Shown in pieces: positions 52,560 through 63,643 of a DNA stretch of 64,000 nucleotides (position 1 is the first letter of the stretch; each line of letters starts with the position of its first letter). The stretch spans positions 1,860,001 to 1,924,000 of the forward strand of contig NZ_CP049715.1 of the NCBI RefSeq assembly GCF_011082725.1, written 5' to 3'. Source of the stretch: Apibacter sp. B3706 (GTDB lineage: Bacteria > Bacteroidota > Bacteroidia > Flavobacteriales > Weeksellaceae). Made by a program: the position numbers and the translations under genes. Under the pieces are notes generated by a model. The model worked only from the letters and a program-made list of their open reading frames with translations. It did no database searches and was not told the DNA's origin.

Positions 52560-54515
52560 TTAGGTGAATATATACCAGAGTATTCCTATATTTAAACGAA
52601 AATCTGTATATGGATTGAGTGGTGAACTGTAGAATTTGTAACCACTAAAACTGGAGTTGAAATGTTGCCCTTCCAGTATAATCAACATTCTTTTGACTTT
52701 AAAATGCAGAAATAAATCTAATACGGGATATTCTCCGATATTATAATTTTCTGTTTTTGATTGTAATCTAAACTCGTTGGTTACCGGTAAAAAGAGTCTG
52801 GATTGGAATTTATTAAAGTAATAAGCATTTAATCCTAATTGGAATTCTGCATTATTTTTAAATGCTTTTGATTGGTAATAAATGGTAGCTCTACCAATGA
52901 AATCCGGCAAGGGTAAGAGTTGTTTATTACTGGTAACATTTTGATATGCTAAATTAGTTTCCAAATGGAATTTTTTATATTGAAAACTGTTTTTCAAACC
53001 TACTTGTACTATATCAACCGAAGAACCGGCTTGTTTAGGAAGATAATCACTATCTAAATAGGTATAATTTTTTATATTATAAAATTGTGTAAAAACTCTT
53101 GTATTATAAGGTTTTGTATGTAATTCTCCTCCCGCTTGAACTGTTCTTTCTTTTTTAGGGTCATCCATAAAATAATTCATGGATTTATAAAAACTTTGAT
53201 TATACAGCAAGTTTAATGACGGTATCTGAGATTTAACTCCTACATTAGCTTCTAAATAATAATCTTTTAAAGGACTGACTATTAAATGATTGTCTAAGTA
53301 ATACGAATTTTTAAATTCATCTCCCGTCATTGCCTCTCCTTGTGATTTTAAAACAATTTCTTTCTTCCAGTTAAATGCAAGCTTTCCGGCTATTCCCACT
53401 CGATTGTCTTTGAGATTTTTGGGAAAGGAAATACTTGGATCAACTATTCGGTCAAAATTAAATTCTAAATGTTCATATTTAAGTCCTGTTTCCAAATGTA
53501 ATTTATCGCTCCAATCAAAAACTGCCATGGATTGATTGGTAATCTTTCTAAGTTTTTTTGTATTGTAATGACTTTTCAAATTGTCTACATCAAAAATACC
53601 TTGTTTATCTGAAAAATAGGTATTTAGATTTTTAAATTCTTCATAGGTAAAGTGGGAAGATTCTGCCGAAAAAATATTTTTTATAGATAACGGATAGGTG
53701 TTATGTCCCGAATTAAGAATTCCTAATTGTTGACCGACATAAAATCTTCTTCTTCCATATTTTGATTGCGCTCCTGTAAGGTTTACTTCCATTCGGTCCC
53801 GATCTTTAAATCGGCTGTCTCCATCTTCGAAATTTTTTGGAAATTGAATTCCTCCGTTTTCTTCATCGTCTACATTAGCTGTTATATAGTGAGTCCACAA
53901 ATTATATTTTTGATTTTTGGTATGATAAGCAAGTGTGAATAAAAGTGAATTATTGGAAGCTAATTGTTCTAAATATTTTCCTTCTGAACGTAATCCTCTG
54001 TATTGTATGGAATAATTTAGTCTTGAATTGATATTATGTGTAAATAAACTTGATAATGAATGGCCTTGTTTATATCCATTGTTGTATTGGAATTCGGTCA
54101 TCGGGGTCTGAACATCAAAATATCTTACTTCATCTGCTTCTATTAGGTTAAAAGATTTTCCCGTAGGAATTAAATCTATTCCCGAGTTAATTTTAGTTGA
54201 AAATAATAAAGGATTAAAAGTATGTCCAATATTGGAAAACGGCATGGCGCCAAAACTATCTTTGTGATTGTACATTTTATTGCTATAGTATTTATCTATA
54301 GTTAAAACGGTATCAAAGATTTTTTTCGCATGGTCTTCCGTCCAATATTTATAGGATTGTATGGTTGGGTTATAAATTTTAATTGAATCAGAAGAGATAG
54401 TTTTACTGTTTGTTACAGGCATTTCGTTTGTTTTCCCTTCTGAAACCTGAGCAAAAGAAAATATTGAAACTATGCTTGAAAATAAACAGATAAAAAATAT
54501 TCTAATTCTACTCAT
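52560..54515 (-). CDS. Outer-membrane putative porin (Porin_10 type)
   Basis: A 651-residue protein with a signal peptide (MSRIRIFFICLFSSIVSIFSFA) and about 600 residues of alternating amphipathic strands rich in Tyr, Asn and Lys, ending in an aromatic residue (GILWYIFT). This fits the flavobacterial putative-porin family. The ATG at 54515 is preferred over an in-frame one at 54557 because a -7 box (54532-54539) lies between them. No TonB box or plug, so passive uptake or a structural role is more likely than TonB-dependent transport. It has its own promoter and is not part of the susCD transcript. Confidence 0.8.
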   Translation of the reverse strand: MSRIRIFFICLFSSIVSIFSFAQVSEGKTNEMPVTNSKTISSDSIKIYNPTIQSYKYWTEDHAKKIFDTVLTIDKYYSNKMYNHKDSFGAMPFSNIGHTFNPLLFSTKINSGIDLIPTGKSFNLIEADEVRYFDVQTPMTEFQYNNGYKQGHSLSSLFTHNINSRLNYSIQYRGLRSEGKYLEQLASNNSLLFTLAYHTKNQKYNLWTHYITANVDDEENGGIQFPKNFEDGDSRFKDRDRMEVNLTGAQSKYGRRRFYVGQQLGILNSGHNTYPLSIKNIFSAESSHFTYEEFKNLNTYFSDKQGIFDVDNLKSHYNTKKLRKITNQSMAVFDWSDKLHLETGLKYEHLEFNFDRIVDPSISFPKNLKDNRVGIAGKLAFNWKKEIVLKSQGEAMTGDEFKNSYYLDNHLIVSPLKDYYLEANVGVKSQIPSLNLLYNQSFYKSMNYFMDDPKKERTVQAGGELHTKPYNTRVFTQFYNIKNYTYLDSDYLPKQAGSSVDIVQVGLKNSFQYKKFHLETNLAYQNVTSNKQLLPLPDFIGRATIYYQSKAFKNNAEFQLGLNAYYFNKFQSRLFLPVTNEFRLQSKTENYNIGEYPVLDLFLHFKVKRMLIILEGQHFNSSFSGYKFYSSPLNPYTDFRLNIGILWYIFT

Positions 54516-54531
54516 GTATGTAAACAATATG

Positions 54532-54539
54532 CAAATATA
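54532..54539 (-). promoter_or_regulatory. -7 promoter box for the porin gene
   Basis: TATATTTG on the minus strand, an exact TAnnTTTG match, about 16 nt before the ATG at 54515. Confidence 0.55.
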
Positions 54540-54679
54540 AAAATAAAAAAACGGCAAAAAAACCGACTGTTTATTCTATATGTTATATTATTCTTAATAT
54601 CTGTTAAAATAATGCCGAATATCATTATTTACGTTCTGTATTTAAAATTATTTTAGTGTTTAATAAAAAGCTATTTATA

Positions 54680-54709
54680 AAAAAACCACCTTAAATAAGG
54701 TGGTTTTTT
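54680..54709 (-). terminator. Rho-independent terminator after susD
   Basis: Inverted repeat of 13-14 bp (54680-54693 with 54696-54709), core aaccacctta/taaggtggtt, A-tract and T-tract flanked. It ends the susC-susD transcript 15 nt after the susD stop. Confidence 0.88.
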
Positions 54710-54723
54710 GTGTATATAATCTA

Positions 54724-56139
54724 TTAATACCCTTTATTTTGTTGATCTTTGTTCATTCCTGCATTATTATCAATTTCGGATTGCGGTATCGGAAAAGCTA
54801 ATCTGAAGTCTCCAACAGGGAAAGTAATATCTTGTTCTCCTGTTAAGTCTATTCTTGTTAAGGTTTTATTCCATCTTAACAAATCCCAAACCCTGAATCC
54901 TTCTCCTACTAATTCTTTTCTTCTCTCTTCTTTTACATCATCCATGGTTATTGTTGTTAATGGAGTAATTCCTCTTTGGGCTCTAATGCCGTTTACTAAT
55001 TCTAAGGCTTCAGCAGTAGAACCTCCTCCTCCCATTAATATGGCTTCTGCCTGATTTAAGGCTATTTCTTCATATCTTACTAACTTTTGATTGGATTCTC
55101 CTGTTAATAACGGATATTTACCTTCAATATAGGTTGCATTTTTGGAAGAATTTTGACGCAACATTCCGGTTTTGTCTTTACTATCTTTTTTGATTTTAGC
55201 TCTGATATCTTCAGGGTCGTATGCTGCAACTAAACTTGGGTTTAATCGGGTATTGGCATATCCTTCTGATGAAAAAATATAACCTACACTTGAAGTACCA
55301 ATAGCCCCTGCAACGCCATAAGCTAATTCAAATATTGAGTTAAGCCCTTCTATTCTCCAACTGGTTACATATAAACCTTTGTCAATAGGTGCATATTGAG
55401 CCGTAACTTCACCGGCATATTTATATACATTAGTATAGTCTTCTTTGTATAAATAGTATCTCGACATTAATCCGGCTATCGCTCCTTTAGTTAATTTTTG
55501 TTTAACATCAATGTTATATACTGATTTTTCATAGGCTTGTTGAAAATCAGATTCGATTTGAGCATAACATTCATCTAAGGTTGCTCTTGATACAGCGAAT
55601 GTTGCCGGATTGGTTGTATTGTCTAAAATTAAGGGAACACCTAAATTTTTATCTTGTGTATATTTTTGTCCAAACAATTTTATGAGATCGAAATATGCCC
55701 AAGCTCGGATTGCATAGGCTTGTGATTTAATTTCGTCAATTTTTTCTTCCGAAGTTCCATCTGTTATAGTTGCGTTTATGACAATATTTGCATTGGATAT
55801 TACTCGATAGATTCTTTTCCATGTTTCACTTGCATAACTGTCGGTTGCATTCATGGTAAATTGAGAAACTGTCTGATATCTTCCGGAAGAACCTGTTGAG
55901 AACATTTCATCACTTCCTCTAACTTCTCCGAAAACTACATAATTACATCCGTAATAATATTGGGATCTCATTAAGGCATAAGTTCCGTTCATAAATGTTT
56001 CCAGCTGACCCAAAGTAGTAATGGGCGTTTCATCTATTACATCGGTTTGTTGCAATTGTGGGTCTGTAAAATCATCTGAGCATGATACGGTTGAAATTAA
56101 TGATGATAAAACAGTTGCTAATAATATAATCTTTTTCAT
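54724..56139 (-). CDS. SusD-family nutrient-binding outer-membrane lipoprotein
   Basis: A 471-residue protein with a lipoprotein signal (LSSLISTVSC, Cys20 lipidated) followed by acidic residues. The SusD fold shows TPITTLGQLETFMNGTYALM, AYAIRAWAYFDLIKLFGQKY (the TPR region) and the C-terminal EERRKELVGEGFRVWDLLRW, the most conserved family block. It sits on top of the SusC channel and captures a substrate, usually a glycan or peptide. It ends the susC-susD transcript with a 17-nt gap. No glycoside hydrolase, sulfatase or peptidase gene is adjacent, so the substrate is unknown. Confidence 0.93.
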   Translation of the reverse strand: MKKIILLATVLSSLISTVSCSDDFTDPQLQQTDVIDETPITTLGQLETFMNGTYALMRSQYYYGCNYVVFGEVRGSDEMFSTGSSGRYQTVSQFTMNATDSYASETWKRIYRVISNANIVINATITDGTSEEKIDEIKSQAYAIRAWAYFDLIKLFGQKYTQDKNLGVPLILDNTTNPATFAVSRATLDECYAQIESDFQQAYEKSVYNIDVKQKLTKGAIAGLMSRYYLYKEDYTNVYKYAGEVTAQYAPIDKGLYVTSWRIEGLNSIFELAYGVAGAIGTSSVGYIFSSEGYANTRLNPSLVAAYDPEDIRAKIKKDSKDKTGMLRQNSSKNATYIEGKYPLLTGESNQKLVRYEEIALNQAEAILMGGGGSTAEALELVNGIRAQRGITPLTTITMDDVKEERRKELVGEGFRVWDLLRWNKTLTRIDLTGEQDITFPVGDFRLAFPIPQSEIDNNAGMNKDQQNKGY

Positions 56140-56156
56140 GGTTATCTTCTTAATTT

Positions 56157-59100
56157 TTAAAATCCAACATTAACTCCAACAGTAAATGTTTTTAATATAG
56201 GTTGTTCAAAGTTACTTCCTCCTCCATTGACATTTTGTTCAGGTTCTATTTTCAGATGCCTTACTTTACTGTCAAAACAATAGGTCCAAATATTGGTTCC
56301 TCGTAGATATATTTTAAGGTTAGTTAATCCTATATCATCCAATACTGATTTTGAAAAAGTATATCCGATGGTTAAGTCTCTTAATCTGATGAAATCGCCA
56401 TCATATAAAAATCTGGTTGATGAATAGTTGGATTTTGAAGAATTGGTAAGTATTGGTTTTGGATTTGAAGCATGAGGATTATCCGGCGTCCAGAAATCGC
56501 CTTGTTCTTCATATCCTCCATATATATGTATATATTGTCCGTCACTCGTAGTGTAATTTCTCCATCCATCATATATTTTATGTCCGAAATTACCACTGAA
56601 GGTTGCAGATAAAGATATTCTTTTATAAGATAGATCTGTTGAAATCCCTGCCATGTATTTTGGAAGTGTAGTTCCTTGAACGGCTCTTTCTGCTTTATTA
56701 TAATCGGTAGTTACTTCTCCTCCTTTTCCATTTACATACCATTGTCCTTCTCCTGTAGTAGGGTTAACTCCCGCCCATTTCCTCATATACCAACTTTTTA
56801 CGGCTTCTCCTTTTCTAACAATATTTACCCCTGTAATAGATTCACCTAACGGAAGATTTGTTACTTCATTTTTTACGTAAGTGAAATTACCGGATAGATA
56901 CCAGTTGAACCCGTCAGGGGTATCTGATTTGATTATTGTTCCCCCTAAATCTAATTCAATCCCTTTGTTTACCATATCTCCGGCATTAACTAATACGGTA
57001 GAGAATCCTGTGGTTAATGATATACCTTTAGGGAATATTAAATCTTTTGTCTTTTTGTGAAAGTATGAAGCTGAAAAATTCAATCTGTGATTAAAAAATT
57101 CAGTTTCGAAACCTGCATCAAACTGTCTGATTTTTTCCCAAGTGAAATCTTTATATCCTAATTGATAGATATATCCTCCCGCAGCATCATTATAATTTAA
57201 ATCATATCCATATTGTGCAAATGAATTTAAATCGTCATATAGTAATTGATTTCCTAATTCTCCATATGATGCTTTGATTTTTAACAAATCAATGGATGAT
57301 CCGATTAAAAATCTTTCATTGGAAATATCATAAGCCGCTCCTACAGACCAGAATGTCCCCCATTTATTACCTGAACCAAAGTTATTTAATGCTTCTCTTC
57401 TTATCGTTCCATCCAGAAAATACTTTTTACTGTAATCGTAACTTACATTCGCTGCATATGCATTTCTAGTAGCGATATAGCCATTTCCGGTTGTTTCTTC
57501 ATTTTTAACAAAATTATCTGTAGAATATAACCCCAGTCTTCCTAATGTAGTATTTGAAGTGCTTAAGTATTTATAGTCTTTTTTATAAGCTTCTTGTATA
57601 ATTCGTGTATCAAAGTGATGGTTTTCTCCTACTGTGAAAAAGTAATTTAAAATATTCTGAACATTCCAGTTAAAATATCGCACTCTTTCATTAATCATTC
57701 TTCCGTTTGTATTTGCTCCGTCTCCATGAATTGGATTATCATATTTATCTCTTTCCATGTTTATATACTCCGGTGCAAAATTTATTACATATCTTAAATT
57801 ATTAATAATCTTGTACTCACCTTGTATATTAGCAAAAACTCTGGCTGTTTTAGTGGTTATGTAGTTATTTTCCAATAAATACGCGGCATTAAACATACCG
57901 TTAAACATTCTTCCGCCTTCTCCTAAATTGTAACTTCCATCCGGATTTTTAGCAGGGTCAGTTGGCAGCATAAAGTATTTAGTTAATAATGGATTTGAAA
58001 AATATCCTCCGTTTAAAACACTATTTTGTTTGGTATAAGCCGCATTGATATCTGTACGGATGGTTAATTGATCTGTAGCTTTATAATCAGTTGCTAATCT
58101 CCCACTTACTCTATCAAAGTCTGTACTTCTTACAGTACCTTCTTGTGAGAAATAATTAAGAGACGAAGCATATTTTAATTTATCTGAACCTCCGGTTACT
58201 CCAATATTTAGACTGTTTTGAGAGGTATAATCTCTTTCCACAAGTTTAGTCCAATCAGGAACCTCAGTTTTACCATCCCATAACGGCAAAGTGGTTTCTT
58301 TTGGAGCCAATTCATTGTTTATATAATCGATGGCTTCTTGTTCTGTTAAATTTCTTTTATTTTTAACCGCTTCTGTTAAAACTCTGTTCCATGTTCCCGG
58401 AGTGATTGATTTTGGGCCTTTTACCGCTTTTTTTCCAAAACCTCTTTCCAAGTCAACTGAAAATTTAGCTTTCCCGTTTTTTCCTTTTTTGGTAGTTATC
58501 ACAATAACCCCAGCTCCTGCATCAGCACCATACAAAGAGGTAGCTGCTGCATCTTTTAAGACCGTATAAGATTCTATATCATTGGGATTTATAGTTGCTA
58601 AAACATTCGTTGAAGGGTCTGTTTCGGATTTGTTACGGTTATTGGTTAAATTACCTGAAGAAATTCTTACCCCGTCAATGATGTAAATCGGATTGTTATT
58701 TCCGTTCACAGAGGTAACTCCTCTCAATCTTATTTGTGCAAGTCCACCCGGCTGACCTGTAGAGGAGTTTACTGATAAACCTGAAACTCTTCCTGCTAAG
58801 GCTTTATCAAATGATGCAATCGGGGCATTTGATATGTCAGATCCTTTTACCACAGATGCTGTTCCTACCACATCTTTAGCATCTCTTATTCTACCGAATC
58901 CTAAAACAACTACTTCTTCAATTTCCTTTTCGTCTTTTTTCTCGATTTTTTTAGAAAATTTAAATGCTAAATCATCTTTTGCTATTACTTCTTCAGATTC
59001 TTCTTCTAAATTCGTAATTACTAAAACATCCCCAACTTTTCCTGCTGATAATTCAAAATTACCGTCATCATCGGTTCTTGTAAAAGTATTCGTTCCCTTA

Positions 59101-59228
59101 ATTTCGACCTTTGCTCCTATGGCAGGTTCACCATCAGCCTCTTGTACATTTCCTTTAATTTGCCCAAAAGCAAATTGACCGGATAAGCACAATCCTAGCA
59201 CACTTAAAATTTTAAGTTCTTTCCTCAT
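56157..59228 (-). CDS. SusC/RagA-family TonB-dependent transporter
   Basis: A 1023-residue protein with a signal peptide (MRKELKILSVLGLCLSGQFAFG), a carboxypeptidase-like regulatory domain (KGNVQEADGEPAIGAKVEI, to about residue 90), a TonB-box region (KEIEEVVVLGFG), the plug domain (DISNAPIASFDKALAGRVSGLSV, RLRGVTSVNGNNNPIYIIDGV) and a beta-barrel ending in Phe (TVGVNVGF). It imports substrate captured by SusD, energised by TonB. No N-terminal STN domain, so no direct anti-sigma signalling is expected. The 250 bp before it show no exact -7 box. Confidence 0.94.
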   Translation of the reverse strand: MRKELKILSVLGLCLSGQFAFGQIKGNVQEADGEPAIGAKVEIKGTNTFTRTDDDGNFELSAGKVGDVLVITNLEEESEEVIAKDDLAFKFSKKIEKKDEKEIEEVVVLGFGRIRDAKDVVGTASVVKGSDISNAPIASFDKALAGRVSGLSVNSSTGQPGGLAQIRLRGVTSVNGNNNPIYIIDGVRISSGNLTNNRNKSETDPSTNVLATINPNDIESYTVLKDAAATSLYGADAGAGVIVITTKKGKNGKAKFSVDLERGFGKKAVKGPKSITPGTWNRVLTEAVKNKRNLTEQEAIDYINNELAPKETTLPLWDGKTEVPDWTKLVERDYTSQNSLNIGVTGGSDKLKYASSLNYFSQEGTVRSTDFDRVSGRLATDYKATDQLTIRTDINAAYTKQNSVLNGGYFSNPLLTKYFMLPTDPAKNPDGSYNLGEGGRMFNGMFNAAYLLENNYITTKTARVFANIQGEYKIINNLRYVINFAPEYINMERDKYDNPIHGDGANTNGRMINERVRYFNWNVQNILNYFFTVGENHHFDTRIIQEAYKKDYKYLSTSNTTLGRLGLYSTDNFVKNEETTGNGYIATRNAYAANVSYDYSKKYFLDGTIRREALNNFGSGNKWGTFWSVGAAYDISNERFLIGSSIDLLKIKASYGELGNQLLYDDLNSFAQYGYDLNYNDAAGGYIYQLGYKDFTWEKIRQFDAGFETEFFNHRLNFSASYFHKKTKDLIFPKGISLTTGFSTVLVNAGDMVNKGIELDLGGTIIKSDTPDGFNWYLSGNFTYVKNEVTNLPLGESITGVNIVRKGEAVKSWYMRKWAGVNPTTGEGQWYVNGKGGEVTTDYNKAERAVQGTTLPKYMAGISTDLSYKRISLSATFSGNFGHKIYDGWRNYTTSDGQYIHIYGGYEEQGDFWTPDNPHASNPKPILTNSSKSNYSSTRFLYDGDFIRLRDLTIGYTFSKSVLDDIGLTNLKIYLRGTNIWTYCFDSKVRHLKIEPEQNVNGGGSNFEQPILKTFTVGVNVGF

Positions 59229-59422
59229 ACAATAATATATACTTAGTTAAACAACAAAATTCTAACATTTTTTTAATATATCCAAAAATAATATTAAATT
59301 ATCTTAAAATAATAGCTATTTGTTATAAATATAGTTAAATTATTACATATATATTAAATAATGAAAAAATTATACTTAATTCTTTGAAAGAACACTATAA
59401 TATAAGATGGTTGGGAAATAAA

Positions 59423-59453
59423 AAAAGCTGTATGAAATTTTCATACAGCTTTT
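59423..59453 (-). terminator. Rho-independent terminator after infB
   Basis: A 14-bp stem (59423-59436 with 59440-59453), core agctgtatgaa/ttcatacagct, with a 3-nt loop. On the minus strand it runs into a T6 tract, 26 nt after the infB stop. Confidence 0.9.
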
Positions 59454-59478
59454 ATATTAGTTAAATTTAATTTTAAAT

Positions 59479-62325
59479 TTAAATCTTCAATTTTTTCTTA
59501 ACTTCTACTTCTTCGTATACTTCCAATAAATCTCCTATCTGAATATCATTATAATTCTTAATATTCAATCCACATTCGTATCCTTTGCTTACTTCTTTTA
59601 CATCATCTTTAAATCTTTTTAAGCTTTCAAGCTCACCGGTATATACTACTATGCCTTCTCTAATGATACGTATTTTAGAGTTTCTGTTAATAGTTCCATC
59701 TAAAACCATACATCCGGCAATAGTACCCACTTTGGAAATTTTAAAGGTTTCTCTGATTTCAACATTTCCAATAATTTGTTCTCTGATTTCAGGAGAAAGC
59801 ATACCTTCCATAGCTTCTTTAACATCGTTAATTACGTCATAGATAATGGAATAGGTTCTAATTTCGATTTCTTCTCTTTCTGCTAATTCTCTGGCACTTT
59901 GGTTTGGACGAATGTTAAATCCAATTAATATGGCATCTGAAGCTGCCGCTAATAAGATATCAGACTCTGTAATCTGTCCAACTCCTTTATGGATGATATT
60001 GATTTGTATCTGATCATTAGATAATTTTTGTAAAGAATCTGTTAATGCTTCTACTGAACCATCTACATCTCCTTTCAGGATAATGTTTAATTCTTTAAAA
60101 TCACCTAAGGCAATTCTTCTTCCAATTTCATCTAAGGTGATATGTTTTTGAGTTCTTATGGATTGTTCTCTGATTAATTGCTCTCGCTTGTTAGCAATTT
60201 GTTTTGCTTCTTTCTCATCCTCAAATACCCTAAATTTATCCCCTGCAGTTGGCGCTCCATCTAAACCTAAAACCGTAACGGGAACTGATGGACCGGCTTC
60301 TTTCATCGGTTTTCCTCTTTCATCCATCATGGCTCTTACTTTCCCGTGATTTTTTCCCGCCAAAATGTAGTCTCCAACACGTAAAGTCCCATTTTGTACT
60401 AATATGGTTGATACATAACCTCTTCCTTTATCTAAGGCTGCTTCAATAACCACTCCATTAGATAAACGGTTAGGATTGGCTTTTAAATCCAATATTTCAG
60501 CTTCTAATAATACTTTTTCAAGTAGAATATCAACATTGGTTCCAAACTTAGCGGAAATTTCTTGGGATTGAATATTACCTCCCCAATCTTCTACTAATAA
60601 GTTCATTTGCGATAATTCTTCCTTGATTTTATCAGGGTTGGAATTAGGCTTATCAATTTTATTAATTGCAAATATCATAGGAACTCCCGCTGCTTGAGCG
60701 TGACTGATCGCTTCTTTGGTTTGAGGCATCACATTATCATCTGCTGCAACTACGATAATTGCTAAATCGGTTACTTGAGCACCCCTTGCACGCATGGCGG
60801 TAAAGGCTTCGTGTCCGGGTGTATCTAAAAATGTGATTTTTTGCCCATTGGAAAGCTTAACATTATAAGCCCCTATATGTTGTGTAATCCCTCCGGATTC
60901 ACCGGCAATTACATTGGTATTTCTTATATAATCCAGCAAAGAAGTTTTTCCGTGGTCCACATGTCCCATCACTGTAACGATTGGAGCTCTTGTAACCAAA
61001 TCTTCTTCTTTATCTTGTTCTTCTTCAATAGCAGAATCATCTACTTCAGAATCGGTAAATTCAATTTTATAACCAAACTCATCGGCTACCAATACCATGG
61101 TATCAGCATCTAACCGTTGATTCATGGTTACCATAACACCTAAAGAAAAACATGCAGAAATAATTTCAGTTGCTGCAACATTCATTAGACTCGCCAACTC
61201 GTTAACAGTGATAAACTCAGTTACTTTTAGGGTGTTATCTTTTCTTTCTTGTTCGTGTAATTCAGCTTCTTGCTCTCTTCTTTGAATTCTTTTATCTCTT
61301 CTGAATTTTGAACTTTTAGATTTTCCTCCTTTGGAGGTTAATTTTTCTAAGGTTTCTTTTATTTGATTTTTTACTTGTTCATCCGTTAATTCTGCAGGAC
61401 GAACATTTCTGTTTCCTCCGCCTGAATTTGGACGTCTGTTTCCTCCGCCTTTTTTAAAGTTTTTATTTTGTCCTTGACCTGATCCGCCTTTTTTATCTCC
61501 GTTGTTGTTTATTGATTTAGCAACCGCATTTACATCAACTTTAGAGTCTTTAACAATTCTTTTTCTTTTCTTTTTCTCAGAATTTGAATTTTCTTTATTG
61601 ACTTTTTTAGGTTTTTGAAATTGTGTTAAATCAATCTTTTGACCTGTAATTTTAGGTCCGTCCAACTTTTGGTATTGGGTTTCTAACTTTTCAGGTTCGT
61701 CGTCTTGTGATTTTTTTTCATTCTCTTCAACTACCGGTGGAGAAGAAACGACCTGTGGTTTTTCTGATTTTTTTTCTTCTTTAATTTCCTGTTTCGGCTG
61801 CTCTTCTGCATTTTTCTCTTTCTGTTTTTTAACCGGATGTGTAGGTTCCTTAGCTCTTTGCAGGTCTTCAGGAGATATTTTTCCAACTATTTTAATACCC
61901 GATTTTTTTTCTTCTACAGGTTTAGCTTCTTTTTGCTCAACATTTTGAGAGGAAGTTACTTTTTCTTCTTCTTTTTCTTTCTCTTTTCTAAAATCTTTTT
62001 TAGTCTTTCTATGAGCATCTAGGTCTATTTTACCTATTGTTTTAGGTGCAGCTATTTCATCGGCTTTAACCTTAAATATTTCCGGTTGCTCCACCTTCTC
62101 TTCCTTTCTTCTTTCCGGAATTTTGTTTATGACCACATCTAAAGACGCATCTTTTTTCATTTTATCTTCTGAGAATTCAGTAACTAAGAGCTGATACGCT
62201 TTTTGATCTAACTTTACGTTAGGGTTTTTCTCAATCCCGACATTTTGAGAATGTAAATATTCTACTGCTCTGTCAAGAGAGATATTAAGGTCTTTTAATA
62301 CTTTACTTAATCGAATACCCGACAT
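59479..62325 (-). CDS. infB: Translation initiation factor IF-2
   Basis: A 948-residue protein. The N-terminal half (to about 440) starts with a small IF2-N domain ([21 protein letters not shown]) and then a long, highly charged linker of Lys/Glu repeats. A second IF2-N follows near 370, then the GTPase domain with [24 protein letters not shown] and NKID, and the C-terminal barrels that bind fMet-tRNA. It brings initiator tRNA to the 30S subunit. Third gene of rimP-nusA-infB, the usual order. Confidence 0.97.
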   Translation of the reverse strand: MSGIRLSKVLKDLNISLDRAVEYLHSQNVGIEKNPNVKLDQKAYQLLVTEFSEDKMKKDASLDVVINKIPERRKEEKVEQPEIFKVKADEIAAPKTIGKIDLDAHRKTKKDFRKEKEKEEEKVTSSQNVEQKEAKPVEEKKSGIKIVGKISPEDLQRAKEPTHPVKKQKEKNAEEQPKQEIKEEKKSEKPQVVSSPPVVEENEKKSQDDEPEKLETQYQKLDGPKITGQKIDLTQFQKPKKVNKENSNSEKKKRKRIVKDSKVDVNAVAKSINNNGDKKGGSGQGQNKNFKKGGGNRRPNSGGGNRNVRPAELTDEQVKNQIKETLEKLTSKGGKSKSSKFRRDKRIQRREQEAELHEQERKDNTLKVTEFITVNELASLMNVAATEIISACFSLGVMVTMNQRLDADTMVLVADEFGYKIEFTDSEVDDSAIEEEQDKEEDLVTRAPIVTVMGHVDHGKTSLLDYIRNTNVIAGESGGITQHIGAYNVKLSNGQKITFLDTPGHEAFTAMRARGAQVTDLAIIVVAADDNVMPQTKEAISHAQAAGVPMIFAINKIDKPNSNPDKIKEELSQMNLLVEDWGGNIQSQEISAKFGTNVDILLEKVLLEAEILDLKANPNRLSNGVVIEAALDKGRGYVSTILVQNGTLRVGDYILAGKNHGKVRAMMDERGKPMKEAGPSVPVTVLGLDGAPTAGDKFRVFEDEKEAKQIANKREQLIREQSIRTQKHITLDEIGRRIALGDFKELNIILKGDVDGSVEALTDSLQKLSNDQIQINIIHKGVGQITESDILLAAASDAILIGFNIRPNQSARELAEREEIEIRTYSIIYDVINDVKEAMEGMLSPEIREQIIGNVEIRETFKISKVGTIAGCMVLDGTINRNSKIRIIREGIVVYTGELESLKRFKDDVKEVSKGYECGLNIKNYNDIQIGDLLEVYEEVEVKKKLKI

Positions 62326-62388
62326 ATTATACTTTGTTGTTATTCTATTTTTTTTACAAATATGATAATTTATTGAAAGAAATTTACA

Positions 62389-63624
62389 TTATTCTTCAAA
62401 TTCTTCTTTTAAAATACGGATCACATCTATAATGGTTTCTTCTTCTAAATCCGTAAGTTCTAATAAATCATTTACATCTTTTTCTAATACAGATCGTGCT
62501 GTATCTAATCCTACTTTTTTCAATTCTTCAATAATCCAGCTTTCTATTTCATCGGAAAATTCTGTCAATTCAATATCTTCTTCTTCCGGCTCATCTCTTC
62601 GTACATCAATCTCATATCCTGTTAACCAACTAGCCAATTTAATATTTTGTCCACCTTTACCTATCGCTTTAGACACTTCTTCCGGTCTTAAGAAAACTAC
62701 TGCATGTTTGTTTTCTTCGTCTAATTCCATGGAAGATACTTTTGCGGGACTTAAAGCTCTTTGGATAAATAATTGCTGATTGTTGGTATAACTGATTACA
62801 TCTATATTTTCATTTCTCAATTCTCTTACAATTGAATGGATTCTAGATCCTTTCATACCGACACATGCTCCTACCGGATCTATTCTGTCATCATAGGATT
62901 CTACTGCTACTTTGGCTTTTTCTCCCGGTATACGAACTGTTTTCTTAATGGTTATTAATCCATCATATATTTCAGGAATCTCAAATTCAAACAGTTTTTC
63001 CAAAAATTTAGGTGAAGTTCTTGAAAGGATAATTAATGGTTTTCCTCCTTTAAAGCCTACTTCTTCTACCACGGCTTTTACGGTTTCTCCTTTTCTGAAG
63101 AAATCGGATGGTATTTGATTTTCTTTGGGAAGTATCATGTCATTTTGATCTTCATCCATTAAGATAACCTGCTTATGACGAATATAATGGACTTCACCGC
63201 TTACAATTTCTCCTTCTATTGATTTGAATTTTTCATATAAATTAGAGTTATCGTATTCGGCTATTTTTGTGTTCAATACTTGTTTGAATGCAAGAATATT
63301 TCTTCTTCCTAATTCGTTTAATTCAATCTTTTGGGTATATTCTTCTCCTACTTCAAAACTTGGATCAATTTTTCTAACTTCACTGATTTCTATTTCTAAC
63401 AAATCATCTTCAGACATTTCATCTTCAACGATTTTTCTATTTAAATATATCTCCAAGTCCCCTTTATCCGGGTTAACAATAACATCAAAATGATCATCTG
63501 AACCATATCTCTTTCTTAAAACGGTTTTCATTGATTCTTCAACGATTGCCATTAAAGTAATTCTATCTATATTTTTCTCGTCTTTAAAATCTGCAAATGA
63601 TTCTATTAACTCTATACTATCCAT
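62389..63624 (-). CDS. nusA: Transcription termination/antitermination factor NusA
   Basis: A 411-residue protein with an N-terminal polymerase-binding domain (1-130), an S1 domain (GEIVSGEVHYIRHKQVIL, about 137-200) and two KH domains with GACVGMKGSRIHSIV and KAIGKGGQNIKLAS. The C-terminus ends in an acidic repeat-like tail rather than long AR repeats. It controls RNA polymerase pausing, termination and antitermination. It follows rimP by 19 nt and precedes infB by 63 nt. Confidence 0.96.
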   Translation of the reverse strand: MDSIELIESFADFKDEKNIDRITLMAIVEESMKTVLRKRYGSDDHFDVIVNPDKGDLEIYLNRKIVEDEMSEDDLLEIEISEVRKIDPSFEVGEEYTQKIELNELGRRNILAFKQVLNTKIAEYDNSNLYEKFKSIEGEIVSGEVHYIRHKQVILMDEDQNDMILPKENQIPSDFFRKGETVKAVVEEVGFKGGKPLIILSRTSPKFLEKLFEFEIPEIYDGLITIKKTVRIPGEKAKVAVESYDDRIDPVGACVGMKGSRIHSIVRELRNENIDVISYTNNQQLFIQRALSPAKVSSMELDEENKHAVVFLRPEEVSKAIGKGGQNIKLASWLTGYEIDVRRDEPEEEDIELTEFSDEIESWIIEELKKVGLDTARSVLEKDVNDLLELTDLEEETIIDVIRILKEEFEE

Positions 63625-63643
63625 CGGTCCGTTCTAATTTAAA

